Shown here one piece after another: positions 1 through 5,985 of a stretch of DNA of 5,985 bases. The number at the start of each line of letters is the position of its first letter. The first letter of the stretch is position 1. Origin of the DNA: Clostridiaceae bacterium (GTDB lineage: Bacteria > Bacillota > Clostridia > Saccharofermentanales > DTU023). The notes below the pieces were generated by a model. It searched no databases. It saw only the letters and a program-made list of their open reading frames with translations, and had not been told where the DNA came from. The DNA lies in assembly GCA_012728535.1 (NCBI GenBank), contig JAAYEX010000181.1, positions 1-5,985 on the forward strand, written 5' to 3'. The position numbers and the translations under genes are program-made.

Positions 1-452
1 CAGAGGATGAATTTACTGTCTGACCGGTAACCACGTTTGTTGTCTATCTCCACCAGCGCTTCATCAATGCTGTACATGTTAATCCAGGAGAAGATCATGC
101 AGAGTATGCCCCAAAGTTCGTAACTGGGCTTGGTTTTCTCGTAGCCCAAAATAGAGTTAAGGTCCTGAGAAGTAATATAGCGCCAGTAAATCAGATAGAT
201 ACCACAGGTGAAAATACCTAAAAGCAGCACAGTCACCGGGCTGCGATATTGTCCTCTGTATCCGGTTAAAGGAATATTGCGCGGGTCTGTGCGCTGATAG
301 CCGGGCTGTTGCTGGTACTGCTGCTGGTACTGTTGCTGATACTGCTGACCGCCACCCTGGCCGGAGCCTGCCTGTTCGTGGATTTCAGAGCCACATGTGG
401 GGCAGTACCTTACATCGTCAGGTACTGCATGGCCATTTGGACATCTTCTCAT
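1..452 (-). CDS. Zinc-ribbon DUF4234 membrane protein (3' end outside window)
   Basis: The first 150 residues of a small membrane protein of unknown function are present; the end lies beyond the left edge. Residues 4-21 form a zinc-ribbon-like knuckle with ligands C4, H8, C17 and C20 (CxxxH then CxxC; the common form is CxxC twice). Residues 29-53 are a Gly/Gln/Tyr-rich low-complexity linker. From about residue 66 the sequence matches the DUF4234 pattern: R-S-P-V-T-V-L-L-L-G-I-F-T-C-G-I-Y-L-I-Y-W, a first membrane segment (about 72-92), then a polar stretch and a second hydrophobic segment starting near 111. The ATG at 452 is well supported: GAGGAGG sits 6 bases upstream, and an in-frame TAG at 501-503 closes the frame behind it. 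It lies 111 bases downstream of the methyltransferase on the same strand. The family role is unknown; the zinc ribbon is probably cytoplasmic. Family assignment is by pattern recognition, not a search. Confidence 0.85.
   Translation of the reverse strand, partial: MRRCPNGHAVPDDVRYCPTCGSEIHEQAGSGQGGGQQYQQQYQQQYQQQPGYQRTDPRNIPLTGYRGQYRSPVTVLLLGIFTCGIYLIYWRYITSQDLNSILGYEKTKPSYELWGILCMIFSWINMYSIDEALVEIDNKRGYRSDSKFIL
306..347 (-). repeat. 12-base tandem repeat encoding YQQQ units
   Basis: About three and a half copies of a 12-base unit lie inside the DUF4234 gene. On the minus strand each unit reads TAC/TAT followed by three CAG/CAA codons, giving Gln-Gln followed by Tyr-Gln-Gln-Gln three times (residues 36-49). 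Copies differ only at synonymous third positions (CAA/CAG, TAT/TAC). The unit length is a multiple of three, so a gain or loss of copies would keep the frame and only change the linker length between the zinc ribbon and the membrane domain. Confidence 0.8.
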
Positions 453-458
453 AATTAT

Positions 459-465
459 CCTCCTC
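459..465 (-). promoter_or_regulatory. Strong Shine-Dalgarno site for the DUF4234 gene
   Basis: The minus strand reads GAGGAGG followed by six bases (ATAATT) and then ATG. This near-perfect complement to the 16S rRNA 3' end at good spacing fixes the start at 452. Confidence 0.85.
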
Positions 466-513
466 AGCTCAAAAATATTGAGTCTTTCATAGCATCTCAA
501 CTATCCATCAATA

Positions 514-522
514 ATTTTATCA
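514..522 (-). promoter_or_regulatory. Candidate extended -10 promoter for the DUF4234 gene
   Basis: The minus strand reads TGATAAAAT, a TGn extended -10 with a 5/6 match to TATAAT. The -35 region (about 537-542) is a poor match, which is common for extended -10 promoters. A start site near 507 would give a leader of about 55 bases before the ATG. A competing candidate, TTGAGA at 495-500 with TATTTT at 472-477 and a 17-base spacer, would start transcription almost inside the ribosome binding site and is less likely. Prediction by eye only. Confidence 0.4.
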
Positions 523-530
523 CAAGATTG

Positions 531-545
531 ATAACACAATGTTAT
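531..545. repeat. 15-base palindrome upstream of the candidate promoter
   Basis: ATAACA and TGTTAT are exact inverted repeats around a 3-base centre (CAA on the plus strand). The element overlaps the expected -35 position of the promoter at 514-522 and lies 19 bases past the methyltransferase stop codon. It could be an operator half-site pair. As RNA the stem is only 6 A/U-rich base pairs with no G/C core and no following U-run, so it is a poor terminator. Confidence 0.4.
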
Positions 546-563
546 TGCACTTGCAGGCAGAGT

Positions 564-3500
564 TTAGAGAGGAGCCAGGACTTCAGAAATCTTCCGGTAA
601 TTCGTCAGGACTCCATCATCAAGGTCCAGGTCAGTCCTCAGATCAGCCAGACGCTTTAATCTTTTGTCATAGCTGCAGCATTCTGCAAGTTGGGCTTGTA
701 ATTTAGACTGCCGCCGCAGGCGTTCGCTGCGGCTGATCAGGCAAAGTCCTGCTTCCGACAAGTCTTCCAGATCGGCTAATTCATCCTTATAACGTTGGAT
801 TTGACGCTGCAAATACTTCGAACGCAGGAGTCCACAGGAATTCGGCTCATATCGGTGGATATAAATTAAAGCCTTAAAGCCGTTTTCTTTGCCGCTGTCG
901 AAAAGCCAATAGATGGGCCTTCTACCTGAACCGCTGACCGAATACTGCCGGCAGTGGTCACGGTAAAAGTCTCGCAAAAAATATCTGCGGATAACGGCGC
1001 GAGCGTCATCCTTTTCCGGACTGAAGTCCGGGGACAAGCCGCCGGCGATAAAGACCAAGTTTTCTTCCAGTCTTTCGCTGCCATAAATTTCCACCAGGAA
1101 AGCGGCAAAACGTCTGACGATGTCATCGTCAAAATATTCCTCATCAGTCAGAGTCAGAACATTATCCGGGCAGGGTTTATAGCTCTTATAGTCGCCTGCC
1201 TTCCACTCACCTCCGGCAAAAACCGGACCGCTTTTATCCGGTGAATAACGTCCCAGCATACAGCCCAGGGCATAGGAAATAAATTGCTTTATCAGGTCCG
1301 GCTTAGTTAAGACATAGCGATTTCCCCGCATTTGCAGCGGAATGTCGTTCTCAGAATCATAAATCAGGCTGCTGCTGATAGCTTTGTCCGGAGGATAGGC
1401 GTCCAGCTCAGCGTCGAGGCCATAGAGGTCAAGAAAAATGTGGTTCAGCCTTGCTTCCTTCTGCCTGAGCAGGTCAAAGTGGATCCTGAAATGCTCTTTC
1501 AAAAGGTCATAGGCTGCAGATAAGCTGTCCGGTCTTGCCGCTTTCACCGTTTCCTCCGCACGCAGATGGCTGAGATAGCTAGCCTGAAAAGCGGGAAAGT
1601 CAGCCAGCGGATGGCAGGAGAAATCACGCGAGTCTTCGAAGCTGTCCCAGTCAGCCCGGGCTAAAGCTACACAATCCTCCGCCAATCGCAGGACTTCCTC
1701 TTTATTTTCCTGATCAAAAAGAATCGGAAAATTATCAAAGTCGCCCACGTTTAGATTCAAGGTGGGATTCATCATTTTGAAAAGATAATCAGCTATCGGC
1801 GTGCTGAACAGGGCCAGAAGATATCTGAGGAGTTCCGGATCATCCGAAAAAGCCGAATTGCCGGCCACATTGGGCACGCTGCCGGCCTGGCGGTAACGAA
1901 TGCTGAAACCGGCGCTGGTAATCAGACTCCAGCTGATAGCTTCGCGGAAGTAGAACTGCCGCGACGGCAGGCAATTACCTATGCCTGCCAGGATGTCAAA
2001 ATTTTCCCGGTCAAACTTGATCAGATAGTCGGAGTTACCGTACCAGCGGCGATAGCGCCCACCCTTGTCATGCGGTGCGTAGAGTTTGCCCGAGCGATGG
2101 AAATCCTCCACCGATATCGCATCGAAGTTGATCTTGTTCAGGTCAACTTCAAACCAAAGCCGGAGAAAACGTCGATTATCTCCACTGGCCAGGCCCTGAC
2201 GAGCTTCGACCAGACTATTCACCGGCCTACCTTTTTCAAAAATGTCAAAAACTTTTTCACCGGCCCAATATGCGATCGGTGTCGAAGGCAGCTTGCGAAA
2301 ATTCTTTGCCTTACTTTCAAAAAAGTAGTCGCATTTATCCGCAGCCAGAGCCTGGCGCAGTTTTTCTTCCTGGACCCTTAGCCCGCCTGTGAATTCGGTC
2401 AACTTGATATAGAGCCCCTCCTTATCGGACGGGACATTTTTCAGCACGAAGGCACACAGAGGCACGGTGGCGGCATCAAAGGCTGAATACTCCAGCTGCA
2501 CCAGGGTCGTGACCGCCTTCTCCCTTACTATGAAGCGACGCAGCTTTTCATAGCTCTTGATAAACATCCAGACATAGGGTGTCATCAGGGCTGAATATCC
2601 CTCCGGGTGACAGAAGAGGAAATTTCTGAAGATGTAAACGCTGAATAGATCGCGCCTGTAGTCATAGTAGTTTTTGTGGACATAAGTTTTCAGCTTGCCG
2701 GTAAACCTGTTCATATAGGGTGGGTTGGTGCAGACCACCTTATATTTGTCAGACAGGAGAATTGCCTGCCGGGCCAGCCTTTTCAGCAAGGGCCGGGTCT
2801 GGCTGAGCCAGGCTGCATTTTCCGGAAGGAGAGAGTCGACCTGTGCTGCTGCTTTATCCAGCAAGCAGATGAAACCTTCGTAGTCCCGGTCCTCCACTTG
2901 CAGGAGAGAGCCGATTTCTCCGGCATCACGAAAGGCATCCAGCAGATAGTCAGCTGTTTCAGCCAGCTTCGGTTCGATCGCCTGCAAAGAAGCAGGTCCG
3001 GATGAATCCACGGCTTTGCTTTCCTCCAGCACGAAAACCTGGACTTCGATCCCGCTGTCGAAAAAATCAGGATCATAGCTGCGGGCTTTCATAGTGATAG
3101 CGAAATTCGCCAGATTTACTACGCGCTCGTCTATATCAATGCCGTGCAAATTGTGTCGCACAATTTCTCGCGCCGCCTCAGCCTCGCTGTAGCCACATTC
3201 CCGGTAAAGGTCTAGCAGAAGGTCAAAGGCGTAGAGGAGGATATGGCCGCTGCCCACACAGGGATCGAGGACAGTCAGCTCCTGAGGCGTGATCTGTGCA
3301 GGCCTGTGACCTTGGTGTACACCGGATCTTGGGCCTTTAGGCTCAACATAGAACTCCAGTTTTTTGCGCAGGGGGCTGTCCGGCTTGCCTTCCAGCCAAT
3401 AGCGCCCCAAAGAATTATCCAGCAAATATCGTACGATCCAGTCGGGAGTGAAAACCTGGGTAGCAATCGGAATATCCGCTTTTTCAATCTGCTTCACATT

Positions 3501-4121
3501 GAGACTGATAATCTCATCGCGGCGGTCTGCCGTGTAATACTGATAAAACCAGCCGATTATCTCCACCTGGCCTCCCCGACGCAGATCGAAATACGCCTCC
3601 GGAATATCCAGTAGCAAACGCCGGACCGGGCCGTCCTCATCCTCATAAAAAAGGCTTAGTAAGAGTTCGAGATAATCCGGGATTCCGGCAAAAATCGAGG
3701 GGAATAATTTCGCCAGCTTTTGGCATTTTTTAATAAAAAGAAAGGTAAAGAGCTCATCGCTGTTTTCATCCTGCTCCGGCAGGCTTAGAGCTTCGCCCGA
3801 GTCGACTGCCGAGAGAGAGAACTCGTCTCCGGGCAAAAAGGCATTAACTTCCAGAAAACGCAGGGCGACCAGGCAGGAGAAACAACGATAGGCTGCATCG
3901 GATAAAACTCGCTCATAAGCAGCAAGGTAATCACCGTCAGCAAGCTCCTGCAAACGAATGGCGGCAATCAGTTCACTGCGCAGACGACCCTTGCGCCCGC
4001 CTTCTCCCGTCCCGCTGATACCGGAGGGCCTGATGCCTAATTCAGAGGCCTTTTGCTTAATGTCAGCGCTTATTCGGCGCTGCGCCTGCAGCGCGAATTC
4101 TTTAACAGCTTTTATAAGCAT
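564..4121 (-). CDS. pglX: PglX-type adenine-specific DNA methyltransferase (BREX family)
   Basis: A complete 1185-residue protein, close to the usual length of about 1200 for BREX PglX. PglX transfers methyl from S-adenosylmethionine to adenine N6 at a non-palindromic site to mark self DNA and is needed for phage exclusion. Motif order is that of gamma-class enzymes: motif X TPDWIVRYLLDNS (225-237), motif I DPCVGSGH (286-293, cofactor binding), acidic GIDID (327-331), catalytic NPPY (466-469), then a target-recognition region with GLASGDNRRFLRLW (643-656) and YRRWYGNSDY (690-699). The N-terminus (KEFA..AQRR; later VALRFLEVN at 85-93) and C-terminus (YWLFDSGKENGFKALIYIHRY at 1071-1091, a charged coiled-coil-like stretch to about 1160, then LDLDDGVLTNY) fit PglX. 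No nuclease motif was recognised. The ATG at 4121 is the furthest possible start: an in-frame TGA lies at 4137-4139. The gene starts 21 bases after the alpha-glucosidase stop. No other BREX gene is in the window. Reading frame and motifs are intact. Confidence 0.92.
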   Translation of the reverse strand: MLIKAVKEFALQAQRRISADIKQKASELGIRPSGISGTGEGGRKGRLRSELIAAIRLQELADGDYLAAYERVLSDAAYRCFSCLVALRFLEVNAFLPGDEFSLSAVDSGEALSLPEQDENSDELFTFLFIKKCQKLAKLFPSIFAGIPDYLELLLSLFYEDEDGPVRRLLLDIPEAYFDLRRGGQVEIIGWFYQYYTADRRDEIISLNVKQIEKADIPIATQVFTPDWIVRYLLDNSLGRYWLEGKPDSPLRKKLEFYVEPKGPRSGVHQGHRPAQITPQELTVLDPCVGSGHILLYAFDLLLDLYRECGYSEAEAAREIVRHNLHGIDIDERVVNLANFAITMKARSYDPDFFDSGIEVQVFVLEESKAVDSSGPASLQAIEPKLAETADYLLDAFRDAGEIGSLLQVEDRDYEGFICLLDKAAAQVDSLLPENAAWLSQTRPLLKRLARQAILLSDKYKVVCTNPPYMNRFTGKLKTYVHKNYYDYRRDLFSVYIFRNFLFCHPEGYSALMTPYVWMFIKSYEKLRRFIVREKAVTTLVQLEYSAFDAATVPLCAFVLKNVPSDKEGLYIKLTEFTGGLRVQEEKLRQALAADKCDYFFESKAKNFRKLPSTPIAYWAGEKVFDIFEKGRPVNSLVEARQGLASGDNRRFLRLWFEVDLNKINFDAISVEDFHRSGKLYAPHDKGGRYRRWYGNSDYLIKFDRENFDILAGIGNCLPSRQFYFREAISWSLITSAGFSIRYRQAGSVPNVAGNSAFSDDPELLRYLLALFSTPIADYLFKMMNPTLNLNVGDFDNFPILFDQENKEEVLRLAEDCVALARADWDSFEDSRDFSCHPLADFPAFQASYLSHLRAEETVKAARPDSLSAAYDLLKEHFRIHFDLLRQKEARLNHIFLDLYGLDAELDAYPPDKAISSSLIYDSENDIPLQMRGNRYVLTKPDLIKQFISYALGCMLGRYSPDKSGPVFAGGEWKAGDYKSYKPCPDNVLTLTDEEYFDDDIVRRFAAFLVEIYGSERLEENLVFIAGGLSPDFSPEKDDARAVIRRYFLRDFYRDHCRQYSVSGSGRRPIYWLFDSGKENGFKALIYIHRYEPNSCGLLRSKYLQRQIQRYKDELADLEDLSEAGLCLISRSERLRRQSKLQAQLAECCSYDKRLKRLADLRTDLDLDDGVLTNYRKISEVLAPL

Positions 4122-4124
4122 GGA

Positions 4125-4138
4125 CCTCCCACTTCCTC
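4125..4138 (-). promoter_or_regulatory. Ribosome binding region of pglX in the 21-base intergenic gap
   Basis: The minus strand reads GAGGAAGTGGGAGG, two overlapping purine-rich candidates, before TCC and the ATG. GGGAGG is only 3 bases from the ATG, which is tight; GAGGAAG is 10 bases away, a workable distance. The gap leaves little room for a separate promoter, supporting co-transcription with the alpha-glucosidase gene. Confidence 0.6.
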
Positions 4139-4142
4139 AAAA

Positions 4143-5985
4143 TCACTCACACAGATAGATGGCAGCTTCATAAGGCAGGAGGCTTCGACGTCCTGCCCCT
4201 TCTTTTTCTGCCGGCTTCATATTAGTATAAAGCAGTTTGTCTCCGGGAGAGGCCTGAGAGCGAAGATGACTTAAGTCGCTCAGGTTGAATTCAACCAGGA
4301 TTTTCTCATCCTGCCATTGGCGGAAATAAGCAAAATAATTGTGGCTTTTCTCTTTAACAAAAGATATGCTGCCACGGCGGAGGGCGGTGTATTGCTTGCG
4401 CAGGGCCATCAGACGGCGGAAGTCCGCCAGCACGGAATTGGAATCTTCTTCCTGGGCCGCAACGCTCCAGCCCTGATCCTGTTCGGGACGGGGTAACCAG
4501 GCTTCAACTGTGCTGAAGCCGTTCCCGGATGTTTCGTCCCAGTTCATCGGCACTCGTACATGGTCTCTGCTGCCTGCCAAAATCGTCGCCCAAGCAGAAG
4601 CTTCACCTAGTTCTACGCTTAACTCTGCAAAGTAATTTATGGCTTCAACGTCCCGTACATCATCTATTGAGGAGAACTTCTGATTAACTTCTCCCAGCTC
4701 CTGTCCCTGGTAAACGAAAGGCGTACCTTTCATGGTCAAAAGCCAGGCCATCATCATTTTGGCCAGCCGGCGGCGATGCCTGGGATCCGGATTTATCTTT
4801 GATATCATGCGCGGATTATCGTGATTTTCCCAGAAAACGGACATCCAGTCGTTATCGCCCAGGCGGGTATGATACTTAATATAGTATTTTTTCAGATAAT
4901 TGAGATCGTAGAGATAATCATCATACCTCCATTTGCCCGGTGGCTCCAGCTGGTCAAAGTTGAAAACCAGATCTAGCTCCTTCCTGTCTTCACCACTCAA
5001 AAGCCGGCCCATTTCCAGGCCGATACCGGGTGTTTCACCCACGGAGAAGGCATCATAGAGGGCGAAGGCCTCCCGCCTCAGGTCTCTGAGGTATTTGTTG
5101 AGATTAGGGCCGTAATAATAATTTTCGATACCGCCGTAAGTAATAAGGTCACGGATGGTGTCGTCGCCATCAGGCAGCCCCTCGCGTTTAGAAATGTAAT
5201 TGATCACATCAAGGCGGAAGCCGTCCACGCCCTTGTCCAGCCACCAGCGCACCATCTCCGCGATATCCTGCCGCACGGGCTCGTGATCCCAGTTGAGATC
5301 CGGTTGTTTCTCTGAGAAAAGATGCAGGGTGTAGACGTCCTGGTCAGGATAATACCGCCAGGCAGGACCGCTGAAAAAGGAGACCCAGTTATTAGGCAGG
5401 CCGTCCGCTCCGGGACGGAAAAAGTAATAGGACCGGTAGGGGCTTTCGGGGTCGGCTAAAGCCGCCTGAAACCAGGCGTGCTCATCAGAGGTGTGGTTAA
5501 CAACCAGGTCCATGATCAGGCGCATACCCCGGTCGTGCACTTCTTCCAGCAGGAGGTCAAAATCTTCCATGGTCCCCATCTCGTCCATGATTGCCTTGTA
5601 ATCCCGGATGTCATAACCGTTGTCATCGTTGGGGGAATCGTAGATAGGCGAAAGCCAGAGGGCATCAACGCCGAGACTTTGCAGGTAGTCAAGCCGGGAG
5701 CGGATACCGTTGATATCACCGATACCATCGCCGTTGCTGTCGGCAAAGGAGCGTGGATAAATCTGGTAAAAGACAGCTTCCTTCCACCAAGACCATGAGG
5801 GATTGGGATTGCTTTCGCTCGGTTTGTCCCTTTCCAGATTCAGCAGCCAGTAAAAAGACTCCCAGAAAGCGTCATCCAGGTGGTCGCGAGTAAGTTTTTT
5901 CACCGTGCTGATTCGCAGGTTGGACACCAGGGGATTGGTGATCATCCGGTTGGAACGGTCCAGCTGCAATAATATTTTATCGATC
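4143..5985 (-). CDS. GH13 alpha-glucosidase, oligo-1,6-glucosidase type (5' end probably outside window)
   Basis: A retaining alpha-glucosidase of family GH13, closest in style to subfamily 31 (MalL/DexB), which releases glucose from the non-reducing end of isomalto- or malto-oligosaccharides, normally in the cytoplasm. Numbering from the TTG at 5969, the (beta/alpha)8 barrel begins at WWKEAVFYQIYPRSF (61-75). A calcium loop DSNGDGIGD is at 77-85 and DLVVNH at 154-159. The nucleophile is D254 in GFRLDVIN, the acid/base E311 in VGETPG, and the third acid D384 in ENHDNPR. Val255 after the nucleophile is typical of alpha-1,6-acting members. ISKREGLP and the GPN-KYL stretch favour MalL over trehalose-6-phosphate hydrolase. 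A small beta domain ends the protein. No signal peptide is seen. About 59 residues precede the barrel, where relatives have only a few. The frame stays open through 5984, and neither the TTG at 5969 nor the ATG at 5945 has a Shine-Dalgarno site, so the true start is probably beyond the edge. Exact substrate is uncertain. Confidence 0.9.
   Translation of the reverse strand, partial: IDKILLQLDRSNRMITNPLVSNLRISTVKKLTRDHLDDAFWESFYWLLNLERDKPSESNPNPSWSWWKEAVFYQIYPRSFADSNGDGIGDINGIRSRLDYLQSLGVDALWLSPIYDSPNDDNGYDIRDYKAIMDEMGTMEDFDLLLEEVHDRGMRLIMDLVVNHTSDEHAWFQAALADPESPYRSYYFFRPGADGLPNNWVSFFSGPAWRYYPDQDVYTLHLFSEKQPDLNWDHEPVRQDIAEMVRWWLDKGVDGFRLDVINYISKREGLPDGDDTIRDLITYGGIENYYYGPNLNKYLRDLRREAFALYDAFSVGETPGIGLEMGRLLSGEDRKELDLVFNFDQLEPPGKWRYDDYLYDLNYLKKYYIKYHTRLGDNDWMSVFWENHDNPRMISKINPDPRHRRRLAKMMMAWLLTMKGTPFVYQGQELGEVNQKFSSIDDVRDVEAINYFAELSVELGEASAWATILAGSRDHVRVPMNWDETSGNGFSTVEAWLPRPEQDQGWSVAAQEEDSNSVLADFRRLMALRKQYTALRRGSISFVKEKSHNYFAYFRQWQDEKILVEFNLSDLSHLRSQASPGDKLLYTNMKPAEKEGAGRRSLLPYEAAIYLCE

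Noticed and set aside
531..563. Possible rho-independent terminator after pglX
   Set aside because: The only hairpin has a 6-bp A/U-rich stem, no G/C core and no U-run, so termination there is not supported.
309..659. Plus-strand open frame of 116 codons with a Leu-rich, membrane-like start
   Set aside because: Its hydrophobic start is the antisense reading of the CAG/CAA repeat of the DUF4234 gene. It overlaps the DUF4234 gene, the intergenic gap and the end of pglX, and shows no recognisable domain.
954..3614. Several plus-strand and alternative minus-strand open frames of 60-123 codons within pglX
   Set aside because: They lie wholly inside an intact, motif-rich gene and encode no recognisable domains; they are chance frames.
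564..4121. Phase-variable homopolymer tract or frameshift in pglX
   Set aside because: Some pglX genes are switched by repeat tracts, but no run of eight or more identical bases was seen and the frame is intact throughout.
564..4121. Type IIG restriction-modification enzyme instead of PglX
   Set aside because: The TPxxIV, DPCVGSGH, NPPY and GDNRRFLRLW motifs are shared with type IIG enzymes, but no PD-ExK or HNH nuclease motif was recognised, and the N- and C-terminal regions fit PglX.
5478..5798. Plus-strand open frame of 106 codons opposite the GH13 barrel
   Set aside because: It is antisense to the conserved calcium-loop and DLVVNH regions of the glucosidase; its protein resembles nothing recognisable.
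4143..5969. Trehalose-6-phosphate hydrolase (TreA/TreC) for the GH13 enzyme
   Set aside because: GFRLDVIN is shared with that group, but the ISKREGLP, GPN-KYL and SGEDRKEL stretches look more like oligo-1,6-glucosidase. It cannot be fully excluded without a tree.

Overview
The window holds three genes, all on the minus strand, so transcription runs from high to low coordinates. In transcription order they are: a GH13 alpha-glucosidase of the oligo-1,6-glucosidase type (enters from the right edge, ends at 4143), a full-length PglX-type adenine-specific DNA methyltransferase (4121 to 564), and the start of a small zinc-ribbon membrane protein with a DUF4234 domain (452 to beyond the left edge). 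No plus-strand gene, RNA gene, CRISPR array, insertion sequence or transposase was seen.

Layout. The alpha-glucosidase and the methyltransferase are separated by only 21 bases, which contain the methyltransferase ribosome binding site, so they are probably translated from one mRNA. A 111-base gap (453-563) follows the methyltransferase. It has no convincing terminator, but carries a plausible extended -10 promoter, a 15-base palindrome just upstream of it, and a strong GAGGAGG ribosome binding site for the DUF4234 gene. There is no gene-free stretch over 300 bases.

Function. PglX is the DNA-modifying enzyme of BREX (bacteriophage exclusion) systems. It normally sits among brxA/brxB/brxC, pglZ and brxL. 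Here both immediate neighbours are unrelated to BREX: a sugar hydrolase and a membrane protein of unknown role. Either this is a detached or orphan PglX, or the other BREX genes lie beyond the window. The carbohydrate gene and the methyltransferase have no obvious common task; shared transcription is the only link the sequence supports.

Organism. Strong purine-rich Shine-Dalgarno sequences, a MalL-like GH13 enzyme and a zinc-ribbon/DUF4234 protein suggest a member of the Bacillota (possibly an anaerobic, carbohydrate-fermenting clostridial relative), but this is inference from gene style and cannot be fixed to a genus. The window does not show a complete novel system; the most notable points are the isolated PglX, its tight coupling to a glycosidase, and the unexplained N-terminal extension of that glycosidase, which stays open to the window edge.
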